DNA from: Ornithinimicrobium ciconiae
GTDB lineage: Bacteria > Actinomycetota > Actinomycetes > Actinomycetales > Dermatophilaceae
Direction: 5' to 3'
Length of the DNA stretch: 64,000 nt
Assembly: GCF_007197575.1 (NCBI RefSeq)
Contig: NZ_CP041616.1
Span: 992,001-1,056,000, forward strand
Below are positions 55,036 to 63,763 of this stretch, piece after piece (the first letter of the stretch is position 1; each line of letters begins with the position of its first letter). The notes beneath the pieces are model-generated. The model saw nothing but the letters and a program-made list of their open reading frames with translations. It had not been told where the DNA came from and made no database searches. The translations under genes were made by a program, and so were the position numbers.

Positions 55036-56912
55036 TGCACTCCTTCCAGGGACTGCGCGACGGCCTTGTGCAGCACCTCGGCCAGTTCGGAGGCCGGGAA
55101 CGGCAGGCCGCGAACCGCGGTGTGGGACTGGACGTCCACCAGGAAGGTGCCACGCAGCAGCAGGGCCAGCTGGCCCAGGTTCATCTCCGGCACGATCACG
55201 CGGTCATAGGCATGGAGGACCTCACCCAGATTGCGTGGAAACGGGTTCAGGTGGCGCAGGTGGGCCCGGGCCACCGGGATGCCGGTGGCTCGCACGAGCC
55301 GGGTGGCGGCGGCGATTGGTCCGTAGGTCGAGCCCCATCCCAGGACCAGGACGCGAGCCTCGCCCGACGGGTCGTCGACCTCCAGGTTCGGGATCGTGTC
55401 GGCGATGCCGTCGATCTTGCCCTGGCGCAGCCTGGTCATCAGGTCGTGGTTGTCCGGGTCGTAGGAGATGTGGCCGGTGATGTTGGCCTTCTCGATGCCC
55501 CCGATGCGGTGCTCGAGACCAGCGGTTCCCGGCACCGCCCACGGCCGGGCCAACGTCTCCGGGTCACGCAGGAACGGGTGGAAGACCGCCTTGCCGTCAG
55601 CGTCGGTGTCGTTGGGGCCCGTCGCGAACTCCACGTTTACCTCAGGCAGGTCCGCCACATCGGGGACCCGCCACGGTTCGGACCCGTTGGCGAGGTAGCC
55701 GTCAGAGAGCACGATGACCGGGGTGCGGTAGGTCGCCGCCATCCGCACCGCCTCCAGCGCGATGTCGAAGCAGTCTGAGGGGGATTGAGGCGCGATCACC
55801 GCCACCGGCGACTCTCCGTTGCGGCCGTGGATGGCCTGGAGCAGGTCGGACTGCTCGGTCTTGGTGGGCAGGCCGGTGCTCGGCCCACCCCGTTGGATGT
55901 CGAGGATGACGAGGGGCAGCTCCGTGGACACGCCCAGGCCGATGGTCTCGGCCTTCAGGGCCAGGCCCGGTCCGGAGGTGGACGTCACCCCCAGTGCGCC
56001 GCCGAAACTGGCGCCCAGAGCCATGCCGACCGCCGCGATCTCGTCCTCGGCCTGCAGGGTGGTCACCCCGTAACGCTTCATCCCGGACAGCGTGTGCAGG
56101 ATGTCCGAGGCCGGAGTGATGGGATAGCTTCCCAGCACCAGTGGCAGGCCGGAGCGCTGCGCGGCGGTCACCAGGCCGAGCGCCATCGCGGCGTTGCCGG
56201 TGATCGTGCGATAGGTGCCCGGTGGCATCGTGGCCGGGGCGACCTCGAAGCGGACCGCGAAGTCCTCGGTCGTCTCCCCATAGTTGAAGCCGGCCCTCAG
56301 GGCGGTCAGGTTGGCCTCGAGGATCTCGGGAGCCTTGGCGAACTTGGCCCGCAGGAACGCCTCGGTGCCTTCCAGCGGCCGGGAATACATCCACGACAGC
56401 AGGCCGAGGGCGAGCATGTTCTTGGCCCGCTCCTTCTCCTTGCGGGTCAGACCGAAGTCGGCCAGGGCCTCCACCGTGATCGAGGTCAGCGGCAGAGGAT
56501 GGACGTGCCAGGACTCCAGGCTGCCGTCCTCGACCGGGCTGGCTGCGTAGCCAACCTTGGTGAGGTTGCGCTTGGAGAACTCATCGGTGTTGACGATGAT
56601 CGTGCTGCCTCGAGGCAGGTCACCCAGGTTGGCCTTCAACGCGACCGGGTTCATCGCCACCAGCACGTCGGGATCGTCCCCGGGGGTCAGCACGTCGTGA
56701 TCGGCAAAGTGCAACTGGAAGCTCGAGACGCCCGGGAGGGTGCCAGCAGGGGCCCGGATCTCAGCAGGGAAGTTGGGCAGGGTCGACAGGTCGTTGCCCA
56801 GCGCCGCCGTCTCTGACGTGAAGCGGTCACCGGTCAACTGCATCCCGTCGCCGGAGTCGCCCGCAAACCGGATGACAACACGGTCCAGGCGCTGCAGGGG
56901 CTTGCTACTCAT
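55032..56912 (-). CDS. korA: 2-oxoacid:ferredoxin oxidoreductase, alpha subunit (gamma-alpha fusion)
   Basis: 626 residues with an N-terminal gamma domain (RVVIRFAGDSGDGMQLTG, about 1-200) fused to the alpha pyrimidine domain (GNAAMALGLVTAAQRSGLPL, YPITPASDILHTLS) and a C-terminal alpha domain. Typical of the actinobacterial KorA. Substrate most likely 2-oxoglutarate. First gene of a korA-korB-rarD transcript. Upstream TACCAT (56957-56962 minus) may be its -10. Confidence 0.95.
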   Translation of the reverse strand: MSSKPLQRLDRVVIRFAGDSGDGMQLTGDRFTSETAALGNDLSTLPNFPAEIRAPAGTLPGVSSFQLHFADHDVLTPGDDPDVLVAMNPVALKANLGDLPRGSTIIVNTDEFSKRNLTKVGYAASPVEDGSLESWHVHPLPLTSITVEALADFGLTRKEKERAKNMLALGLLSWMYSRPLEGTEAFLRAKFAKAPEILEANLTALRAGFNYGETTEDFAVRFEVAPATMPPGTYRTITGNAAMALGLVTAAQRSGLPLVLGSYPITPASDILHTLSGMKRYGVTTLQAEDEIAAVGMALGASFGGALGVTSTSGPGLALKAETIGLGVSTELPLVILDIQRGGPSTGLPTKTEQSDLLQAIHGRNGESPVAVIAPQSPSDCFDIALEAVRMAATYRTPVIVLSDGYLANGSEPWRVPDVADLPEVNVEFATGPNDTDADGKAVFHPFLRDPETLARPWAVPGTAGLEHRIGGIEKANITGHISYDPDNHDLMTRLRQGKIDGIADTIPNLEVDDPSGEARVLVLGWGSTYGPIAAATRLVRATGIPVARAHLRHLNPFPRNLGEVLHAYDRVIVPEMNLGQLALLLRGTFLVDVQSHTAVRGLPFPASELAEVLHKAVAQSLEGVQ

Positions 56913-57099
56913 ACGGCGAAGGTCACCAGATCTCGTGTCGCTGAATACGTCCTCTCATGGTAGGCCCGAATCGCCTCGTGTTATTCCTTGGAGGTGCGTG
57001 ATAGCCCTCACGCGTGACGGTGGGCCGCGGCGCGGACCGTAGGGTGTCTCACGCACAGGATCACCGGGGAGCGGTGCCTGCGGGGAGGAGTAGTTCGGC

Positions 57100-58707
57100 G
57101 TGAGGGCAAGACGTGAGGGGCATGACGTGAGGGGCATGAGGAGCAGCCGCGCTCTGGTACGGGCGGACCGGCGGCACGGGCGGGCGCGCAGCACCGGTGC
57201 TGCGCTCGCGTGCGTCGTGCTGGTGCTGACCGGCTGCACCGGGGGCGACGCGCCGACCTCGGATGGCAGCGCCACATCGGGCACCCAGCAGACGGACACC
57301 CAGCAGACGGACACCGAGGAGACGACCTCCCCGACCGGGGCGGACGACCTGACCCCGACCTCCGCGCCGGGACCAGCCGATCCCACCGATCCAGGGACCG
57401 CGAAGACCGGGCTCGTGCCGCCCTTCGACCTCGGGCGGCTGGACGGTGAGCTGCGCGAGCAGACGCAGTGGCTCCTGGAGCGCCTGACCGAGGGGGCGAC
57501 GGGTCCGAGCGAGGAGGAGGCTGCCGAGCGCTTCAGCACCGACTTCCTTGAGGCCGTGCCCGCCGATCAGATCGAGCCGGTGCTCACGCAGTTCCGCGGA
57601 GGACCCGCGCTGACACTGAGCGCGGTGGGGGAGGTGCAGGAGCGAGGTGATGGTGCGTATGGCGTCGAGCTGACTCTCACCGGTGAGCAGCCGCTGCGCC
57701 TGTCGCTGGGTGTCGATGCCGACGGCCTCATCGATGCTCTGCTGATCCAGCCCGGCCCACCTCAAAACCTCCCGGAGCTGGGCTCGTGGGAGGAGCTCGA
57801 CGAGGAGTTCTCTGCGCTGGGGGGCACCACGGCGGTCTTCGTCGGGGAGGTGTCCGCCGGCAGGTGCACCACCGTCCACGCCTCCGAGGCTGCTCAGGAG
57901 CCAACTCCGTCAGGGTCCGTCTTCAAACTCATCGTCCTCACGGCGGTTGCCGACGCCGTGGCGAACGGTGAGCTCGCCTGGGATGACGAACTGACCCTCA
58001 CCGCTCCGGTCAAGAGCCTGCCCTCGGGGGAGCTGCAGGACCGCCCGGACGGCTCGACCCTCTCGGTGCGGGAGGCTGCCACCCTGATGATCTCGATCAG
58101 TGACAACACCGCCACCGACCTGCTGATGGAGACGATCGGACCGGAGCGGCTGGCGGCGGTCATGGACAGCGTCGTCGAGGAGCCAGAGCGCCGTGCTCCG
58201 CTGCTGACTACCCAGCAGTTCTTCCTGCTCGGGTGGGACGCGCCGGACGTGCGGGCGCAGTGGGCCGACGCCGACCCGGCCGAGCGGACCGCCCTGCTGG
58301 AGCAGTTGCCGCAGGACCTGTCAGGCCTGCGGGCCAACCCGTTCTCGGTCTCCGACCCTGCCTGGCAGGACGGCGTCGGGTGGTTTCTCACCGGTGCGGA
58401 GATCTGCACCCTCCACGCCATGCTGCAGCAGCAGGCTCAGGGTGAGGCGGGGGAGCCGCTGCGGCAGATCCTCAGCGCCAACCCAGGGCTGCCGCGACCC
58501 GACGGCGCGCGCTATCAGGCGTTCAAGGGCGGGTCGGCCCCCGGCGTGCTCGCCTACACCTTCTATGTCGAGACCTCGCAAGACGGAGATCCGGGTGTGG
58601 GCAGCGGCCGGGTGCTGAGCGTCCAGGTCTCCCACTCCGGGCCCATCCTGGCCACCGCCTATACCGACCTCACGCAGGCCGGACTGGAGCTGCTCACGCA
58701 GGAGTGA
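57100..58707 (+). CDS. Lipoprotein serine hydrolase of the beta-lactamase fold
   Basis: 535 residues. The N-terminus has a long Arg-rich stretch before a hydrophobic core and lipobox LTGC (Cys46), then a Thr/Asp/Gln-rich linker that includes a TQQTD tandem repeat. The middle domain (about 115-235) is followed by a class A-like serine hydrolase domain: Ser273 and Lys276 in SVFK, SDN 334-336, and KGGS (476-479) in place of KTG. The ExxN omega-loop of true beta-lactamases is absent, so a peptidase or esterase relative (LpqF-like) is likelier. GTG at 57100 has GGGGAGGAG; a tandem duplication just downstream gives a second start at 57127. Confidence 0.85.
   Translation: MRARREGHDVRGMRSSRALVRADRRHGRARSTGAALACVVLVLTGCTGGDAPTSDGSATSGTQQTDTQQTDTEETTSPTGADDLTPTSAPGPADPTDPGTAKTGLVPPFDLGRLDGELREQTQWLLERLTEGATGPSEEEAAERFSTDFLEAVPADQIEPVLTQFRGGPALTLSAVGEVQERGDGAYGVELTLTGEQPLRLSLGVDADGLIDALLIQPGPPQNLPELGSWEELDEEFSALGGTTAVFVGEVSAGRCTTVHASEAAQEPTPSGSVFKLIVLTAVADAVANGELAWDDELTLTAPVKSLPSGELQDRPDGSTLSVREAATLMISISDNTATDLLMETIGPERLAAVMDSVVEEPERRAPLLTTQQFFLLGWDAPDVRAQWADADPAERTALLEQLPQDLSGLRANPFSVSDPAWQDGVGWFLTGAEICTLHAMLQQQAQGEAGEPLRQILSANPGLPRPDGARYQAFKGGSAPGVLAYTFYVETSQDGDPGVGSGRVLSVQVSHSGPILATAYTDLTQAGLELLTQE
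57110..57137. repeat. Perfect 14-bp tandem duplication at the lipoprotein 5' end
   Basis: Two copies of GACGTGAGGGGCAT. Each carries a GAGGGG ribosome-site-like sequence and a GTG, so the second copy provides an alternative start at 57127. Confidence 0.9.
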
Positions 58708-58751
58708 GACGGTGCGGGCTGTGTCACCCGGTGTCAGCGCGGGGTGGCAGG

Positions 58752-59921
58752 GTGAGCAGCGTGATCCGCACAGTCGCCGTCCACGGGTATCGCTCGATCC
58801 GCGACCTGACCCTTGAGCTGGGCGGCCTCGACGTGGTCACCGGAGCCAACGGCTCCGGCAAGTCCAACCTCTATCGTGCTCTGCGACTGCTGGCCGGGTG
58901 TGCCGACGGATCGATCGTGCCGGCGATCGCCCGCGACGGTGGCCTGTCCTCGATCCTGTGGGCGGGGCCGGAGCGCCCGTCCGCGGACGTTGTCGCGGGA
59001 CGAGCCCCGGCGCAGGGGACCGCCCGTCGCGAGCCGATCAGCCTGCGGTTGGGTTATGCCAGCGACGAGCTCGGCTATCTCGTGGATCTCGGCGTCCCAA
59101 TCCCGTGCCACAGCCCGTTCGTCAACGATCCCGAGCTGAAGCGTGAGCAGATCTTCCACGGCGCGGTGGCCCGGCCGGGCAGCCTCCTGGTCGACCGGCG
59201 CGGACCGGACATCCGCGTGCGGGACGAGCAGTGGCGACACCTGGAGCAGCAGGTGCTGCCGCACCAGTCGGTGCTGGCCGAGGTTGCCGGGGTCGAGGGG
59301 GCTCCCGAGATCACCGCCGTGCGGCGCGAGATCCTCACCTGGCGCTTCTACGACCACTTCCGCACCGACCCGCAGGCCCCCGCTCGCGCGCCGTCCATGG
59401 GCACGATCTCACCTGTGCTGTCCCACGACGGTGCCAACCTCGCGGCAGCGCTGGTGACGATTGCCTTCCAGGGAGACCAGCGCGGTGTCGACGCCGCCGT
59501 CGAGGCTGCTTTCCCCGGCTCGACCCTGTCGACCCGTGACCTGCCCGACGGACGGGTCGAGGCTGCGCTGAGCCAGCCGGGGCTGCTGCGCGCCCTGGCT
59601 CCAGCTGAGCTGTCCGACGGGACGTTGCGCTATCTCCTGCTCGTCGCCGCCCTCAAGACCACCCGACCGCCGGGTCTGATGGTGCTCAACGAGCCGGAGA
59701 CCAGCCTGCACCGCGACCTGCTGCCCGCCCTGGGGGACCTGATCGCCGATGCCTCCAGGTCGACCCAGGTCCTGGTGGTGACGCACTCTCCGGAGCTGAT
59801 CGAGGCTCTCGGCAGGCACGGGGCCGTCCGCCATGAGCTGACCAAGGATCCAGGCGGCACGGGTGTCGCCGGGCGGGGTGGTCTGCTCGACGTGCCGCGC
59901 TGGGTGTGGCCCGGCCGGTGA
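58752..59921 (+). CDS. AAA/ABC-type ATPase, RecF/SMC-like
   Basis: 389 residues. Walker A GANGSGKSN starts at residue 31. The signature-like LSDGTLRYLLL, Walker B LMVLNEPETSLH and the H-loop THSPELIEAL are all in the C-terminal third. There is no long coiled coil. The order fits the AAA_21/RecF-like single-protein ATPases, sometimes linked to overcoming of phage or DNA-damage stress, but no nuclease domain or partner gene is present. GTG start at 58752 after GGTGGCAGG. Confidence 0.85.
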   Translation: MSSVIRTVAVHGYRSIRDLTLELGGLDVVTGANGSGKSNLYRALRLLAGCADGSIVPAIARDGGLSSILWAGPERPSADVVAGRAPAQGTARREPISLRLGYASDELGYLVDLGVPIPCHSPFVNDPELKREQIFHGAVARPGSLLVDRRGPDIRVRDEQWRHLEQQVLPHQSVLAEVAGVEGAPEITAVRREILTWRFYDHFRTDPQAPARAPSMGTISPVLSHDGANLAAALVTIAFQGDQRGVDAAVEAAFPGSTLSTRDLPDGRVEAALSQPGLLRALAPAELSDGTLRYLLLVAALKTTRPPGLMVLNEPETSLHRDLLPALGDLIADASRSTQVLVVTHSPELIEALGRHGAVRHELTKDPGGTGVAGRGGLLDVPRWVWPGR

Positions 59922-60028
59922 CCGGTGCGTCCACGCTGGTGACCGGGACGGCCACGCCGGTGCTGAGGGCGACCGTGTCGTAGGGGGTGAGGCTGCCTGT
60001 CTTCCTGCGGAAGGTGTGGCCTGCGCGT

Positions 60029-60034
60029 TAGGCT
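60029..60034 (+). promoter_or_regulatory. Candidate -10 (TAGGCT) for the second nuo cluster
   Basis: TAGGCT ends nine bases before the nuoA2 ATG at 60043, implying a nearly leaderless transcript. No ribosome site is seen. -35 is poor. Confidence 0.4.
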
Positions 60035-60042
60035 CGCGTGTG

Positions 60043-60399
60043 ATGACCGACTACCTCGTGGCGCTCGCCGTGACCATGACCGGGATCCTCCTGGTCGTGG
60101 CGGCCGCTGGTGCACGACGGGTGCTGGCCCCGCACGACCCGCAGCCCCGCAAGCTCACGACCTACGAGTCCGGTGTGGACCCGGTCGGCTCGGGCTGGGC
60201 CCAGGGTGCGGTCCGCTACTTCATCTACGCCCTGCTCTACGTCGTCTTTGCCGTCGATGTCGTCTACCTGTTCCCCTGGGCGCTGGTGCTGCGCACCGAG
60301 ATCGGGGCCGCATCACTCGTCGAGATGGGCATCTTCCTCGGGGTCCTGCTCATCGGTCTGGGCCACGTGTGGCGCCGCGGTCTGCTGAGGTGGGTGTGA
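60043..60399 (+). CDS. nuoA2: Complex-I-like subunit A (second copy)
   Basis: 118 residues with three helices. [14 protein letters not shown] replaces the normal YECG loop, so the conserved Cys is Ser here, and [20 protein letters not shown] is the family helix 2, quoted as [14 protein letters not shown]. First gene of a seven-gene cluster that runs off the right edge. Stop overlaps nuoB2 (TGATG). Confidence 0.93.
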   Translation: MTDYLVALAVTMTGILLVVAAAGARRVLAPHDPQPRKLTTYESGVDPVGSGWAQGAVRYFIYALLYVVFAVDVVYLFPWALVLRTEIGAASLVEMGIFLGVLLIGLGHVWRRGLLRWV

Positions 60400-61049
60400 T
60401 GACGGTCGATCTGCCCACCCCGCGGGTCGGCCGCGCCGCGGAGGCCGCCCCCGACGCGGTGCGCGTCGTGCTCAACTGGGGGCGCAAGTACAGCCTCTGG
60501 GTCTTTAACTTCGGGCTCGCCTGCTGCGCGATCGAGTTCATCGCCGCCTCGATGGCCCGGCACGACTTCATCCGGCTCGGCGTCATCCCGTTTGCCCCCG
60601 GGCCGCGCCAATCGGACCTGATGGTCGTCTCCGGCACGGTCACGGACAAGATGGCCCCGGCGATCCGTCGGCTCTATGACCAGATGCCCGAGCCCAAGTA
60701 CGTCATCTCCTATGGCGCGTGCTCCAACTCCGGAGGTCCCTACTGGGACTCCTACTCGGTCACCAAGGGCGTCGACCAGATCATCCCGGTCGACGTCTAC
60801 GTCCCCGGCTGCCCGCCCCGGCCCGAGGCGCTGCTCCACGGCATCCTCACCCTGCAGGAGCAGATCGCCGCCGAGACCCCCGGTCGCGCCCGGGCAGGCT
60901 CTCGACCCAGACCGTATGCCGAGCTGCCGGCCAGCGCGGGTGAGGTCACCCGAGGCCTGCTGTCGCCACCCGACACCACTCCACCGAGCGCGTCGGATGG
61001 CGACAAAACCACCCCACCGAGCGCGTCGGATGGCGGTGAGAGCCGGTGA
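60399..61049 (+). CDS. nuoB2: Complex-I-like subunit B (second copy)
   Basis: 216 residues. Cluster N2 ligands are conserved: [16 protein letters not shown] and PGCPPRP. So it should still carry the cluster beside the quinone site. The C-terminal tail holds a tandem TTPPSASDG repeat. GTGA overlap with nuoC2. Confidence 0.94.
   Translation: MTVDLPTPRVGRAAEAAPDAVRVVLNWGRKYSLWVFNFGLACCAIEFIAASMARHDFIRLGVIPFAPGPRQSDLMVVSGTVTDKMAPAIRRLYDQMPEPKYVISYGACSNSGGPYWDSYSVTKGVDQIIPVDVYVPGCPPRPEALLHGILTLQEQIAAETPGRARAGSRPRPYAELPASAGEVTRGLLSPPDTTPPSASDGDKTTPPSASDGGESR
60971..61033. repeat. Tandem repeat in the nuoB2 3' end
   Basis: Two units of 30 and 33 bases sharing CCACCGAGCGCGTCGGATGG, encoding TTPPSASDG twice. 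Confidence 0.85.
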
Positions 61050-61600
61050 TCACCTGGGACGTCACCGTGGAGGAGTGGACGCAGCAGGTGCGGGCGGCCC
61101 ACGCCGAGGGTTTTGACTTCTTTGACTGGCTCTCCGCCGTCGACCAGCTTGATGCCGAGGCGGACCCCGGCCTCGACGTGCTGTGCCACCTGATCCGCAC
61201 CGACCCGTGGGAGCGGGTGCTGCTGCGCACCCGCGTGCCGGTCGGCACGTCCCTGGGCAGCGTCACCGAGGTCTTTCGCGGAGCGGCCTGGCACGAGCGC
61301 GAGACGCACGAGATGTTTGGCATCGACTTCGCCGGCTTCGACGACGGCACCTCCGCCGGGCTGCGGCCGCTGCTACTGCCCAACGGCTTCGAGGGCAACC
61401 CGCTGCGCAAGTCCTTCCACCTGACCGCGCGAGCCTCGAAGCCGTGGCCCGGCGCCAAGGAGCCGGGCGAGGGCGGCGAGGCCGCCGCCGAACGGCCGGC
61501 GCGTCCGGGCCGGGACGGTGAGACACCGGCGCCGCGCAAACGCGCCCGCCGCCGGCTCCTGCCGCCGGGGGTCCCCGACGAGTCCTGGGGGCCGCGCTGA
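61046..61600 (+). CDS. nuoC2: Complex-I-like subunit C (second copy)
   Basis: 184 residues. Short N-terminal domain, then [16 protein letters not shown] and [21 protein letters not shown] basic Pro/Arg tail ends [12 protein letters not shown]. No NuoD-like domain is fused. GTG start; TGATG junction with nuoH2. Confidence 0.92.
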   Translation: MITWDVTVEEWTQQVRAAHAEGFDFFDWLSAVDQLDAEADPGLDVLCHLIRTDPWERVLLRTRVPVGTSLGSVTEVFRGAAWHERETHEMFGIDFAGFDDGTSAGLRPLLLPNGFEGNPLRKSFHLTARASKPWPGAKEPGEGGEAAAERPARPGRDGETPAPRKRARRRLLPPGVPDESWGPR

Positions 61601-62562
61601 TGGAACTGCCTCTGACCGTCGAGATCATCCTCAAGGCCGTGGTCGTGCTGGCGGCCTTCCTGACTCTGCCCCTGGCCATCGGCCAGACCGAGCACAAGGT
61701 GATGGCGCACATGCAGGGGCGCCTCGGCCCGATGGAGGCCGGCCCTCACGGCATCGCCCAGCTGGTGGCCGACGGCATCAAGTTCGTCCAGAAGGAGGAC
61801 ATCACCCCGGCCGCCGCGGACCGGTGGGTCTTCCGGCTGGCTCCGGCGGTCGCACTGATCCCCTATCTCATCGCGCTCGCCGCCATCCCGTGGTCCGCGG
61901 CCTGGGTCGCTGCCGACGTGCCGGCGAGCCTGCTGTTCGTGCTAGCCGTCAGCTCCATCGGGATCTTCGGCACCCTGATGGCCGGGTGGGGCAGCGGCAA
62001 CAAGTACTCCCTCGTGGGAGGCATGCGGGCGGGTGCGCAGCTGGTGAGCTATGAGCTGCCGATGGTGCTGGCGGCCGCCTCCGTGGCGATGGCGGCCGGC
62101 ACCCTGTCCCTCACCGGGATCGCCCAGGCCTGGTCCTGGTGGTGGCTGGTCTGGCAGCTGCCCGGTGCGCTGGTCTTCCTGATCGCGGCGGTCGCGGAGC
62201 TGCAGCGGGTGCCCTTCGATGCCCCCATCGCCGACGCCGAGGTGGTGTTCGGCCCCTACACCGAGTACTCCGGCCTCGGCTTCGCCTTCTTCCTGCTCGC
62301 CGAGTATGCCGGCATCGTCGTGATGTCCCTGCTGTTCACCGTGCTCTTCCTCGGGGGCTGGTCCGGACCCTTCGCCGACACGCTCGGCCCGGTGTGGACC
62401 CTGCTCAAGGCGACACTTGTCGCCATACTCATCCTGTGGTTGCGGATCGCCTGGCCCCGGGTGCGCGAGGACCAGCTGCAGCGCCTCGCCTGGACGGTGC
62501 TGGTGCCGCTGGCGCTGGTCCAGCTGGCCCTGACCGGCGTCGGGGTGGTGATCTGGGGATGA
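61600..62562 (+). CDS. nuoH2: Complex-I-like subunit H (second copy)
   Basis: 320 residues, about eight helices. [25 protein letters not shown], quoted as [15 protein letters not shown], and the cytoplasmic loop [21 protein letters not shown], quoted as [15 protein letters not shown], match NuoH/HycD. The loop is less acidic than in the first copy. Follows nuoC2 directly, where nuoD would be expected. Confidence 0.93.
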   Translation: MELPLTVEIILKAVVVLAAFLTLPLAIGQTEHKVMAHMQGRLGPMEAGPHGIAQLVADGIKFVQKEDITPAAADRWVFRLAPAVALIPYLIALAAIPWSAAWVAADVPASLLFVLAVSSIGIFGTLMAGWGSGNKYSLVGGMRAGAQLVSYELPMVLAAASVAMAAGTLSLTGIAQAWSWWWLVWQLPGALVFLIAAVAELQRVPFDAPIADAEVVFGPYTEYSGLGFAFFLLAEYAGIVVMSLLFTVLFLGGWSGPFADTLGPVWTLLKATLVAILILWLRIAWPRVREDQLQRLAWTVLVPLALVQLALTGVGVVIWG

Positions 62563-63206
62563 GTGAGGAACCGGTGCAGACGGGTCGCGGCGACGCGACA
62601 CCAGGGGCCCTGGACCTGCTGCGCGGCCTGGGTCGCGGCCTGGCCACGACCGCCAAGACGCTGGTCACGCCCGCGCACACCCGCCAGTATCCGCACGTCG
62701 AGCCGGACCTGCCGGAGCGTTCGCACGGGGTCATCGCGCTCCTCGAGGAGAACTGCACCTCGTGCATGCTGTGCGCCCGTGAGTGCCCGTCGTGGTGCAT
62801 CTACATCGACTCGCACAAGGAGACCCTCGAGCCCACGACCGAGGGCGGGCGGGCGCGGCAGCACAACGTGCTGGACCGTTTCGATATCGACTTCTCGCTC
62901 TGCATGTACTGCGGCATCTGCATCGAGGTGTGCCCGTTCGACGCACTCTTCTGGGCCCCCGACTTTGCGTATGCCGAGGGAGACATCCGCAACATGCTCC
63001 ACGACAAGTCCCGGCTGGGCACGTGGATGGCCCGGGTGCCGGACTCCGCCCTGCCGGAGGGTTATGTCAGGCCCGGAGCCGACGCAGGACCCGCAGCGGA
63101 CGAGAGCCCCGCAGAGATTGCCGGCCCTGCCGAGGTCGCGGGCTCCGCAGCGGTCGAGCCCGACGGGCCAGCCTCTGGTGCCGCCGCCCCGGAGGGTGAG
63201 GAGTGA
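62559..63206 (+). CDS. nuoI2: Complex-I-like subunit I (second copy)
   Basis: 215 residues with two [4Fe-4S] motifs: Cys66, 69, 72, 76 ([12 protein letters not shown], plus an extra Cys80) and Cys115, 118, 121, 125 ([12 protein letters not shown]). A Pro/Ala/Glu-rich tail of about 55 residues follows. ATGA overlap with nuoH2. As the peripheral subunit nearest the electron-input side in a cluster without NuoEFG, it is a possible ferredoxin-docking site. Confidence 0.94.
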   Translation: MSEEPVQTGRGDATPGALDLLRGLGRGLATTAKTLVTPAHTRQYPHVEPDLPERSHGVIALLEENCTSCMLCARECPSWCIYIDSHKETLEPTTEGGRARQHNVLDRFDIDFSLCMYCGICIEVCPFDALFWAPDFAYAEGDIRNMLHDKSRLGTWMARVPDSALPEGYVRPGADAGPAADESPAEIAGPAEVAGSAAVEPDGPASGAAAPEGEE

Positions 63207-63763
63207 CCAGTCGCGACGTCCTGTTCGCGGCAGTGGGGTTGATCACCGCTGCCGCTGCCGTGTTGTCGGTCACCAGCCGCCGGGTGCTGCACGCCGGCCT
63301 GTGGCTGGTCGTCGCGCTCGGGGGAGTGGCTGGTTGCTATCTGGTGCTCGGCGCCGAGCTGGTGGCACTGGTGCAGCTGCTCGTCTATGTCGGTGCCGTC
63401 GTCGTCCTCGTGCTCTTTGCCCTCATGCTGACCCGGACGGGCGTCGCGGAGGTGGACAGCACGCCGGGCCAGCGCTGGTTGGCCGCAGCGATCGGCGCGG
63501 GGGTCACCGTGCTGGTGGGCGGCACCCTGATTGCCGCGTATGGCTGGCAGGAACGGCCGGTGACCGGCGCCAGCAACGAGCAGATCGGTGAGCAGATCTT
63601 CGGCACCTGGGTGTGGCCCTTCGAGCTGTTGTCCCTGCTGCTGCTGGCGGCGCTCGTGGCGGCTGTCGCCGTGGCCACCACCGGCCGGCGGGCAGGCGCT
63701 GAACAGGGCTCGGGGGTTAAGGCCGTGGCGGGTGCCGACTCACGCTCGGGGGGCGAGCGGTGA
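63203..63763 (+). CDS. nuoJ2: Complex-I-like subunit J (second copy)
   Basis: 186 residues, five helices. [21 protein letters not shown] is the coupling helix (quoted as [15 protein letters not shown]). GTG start and end each overlap neighbours by four bases. Confidence 0.92.
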   Translation: MTSRDVLFAAVGLITAAAAVLSVTSRRVLHAGLWLVVALGGVAGCYLVLGAELVALVQLLVYVGAVVVLVLFALMLTRTGVAEVDSTPGQRWLAAAIGAGVTVLVGGTLIAAYGWQERPVTGASNEQIGEQIFGTWVWPFELLSLLLLAALVAAVAVATTGRRAGAEQGSGVKAVAGADSRSGGER

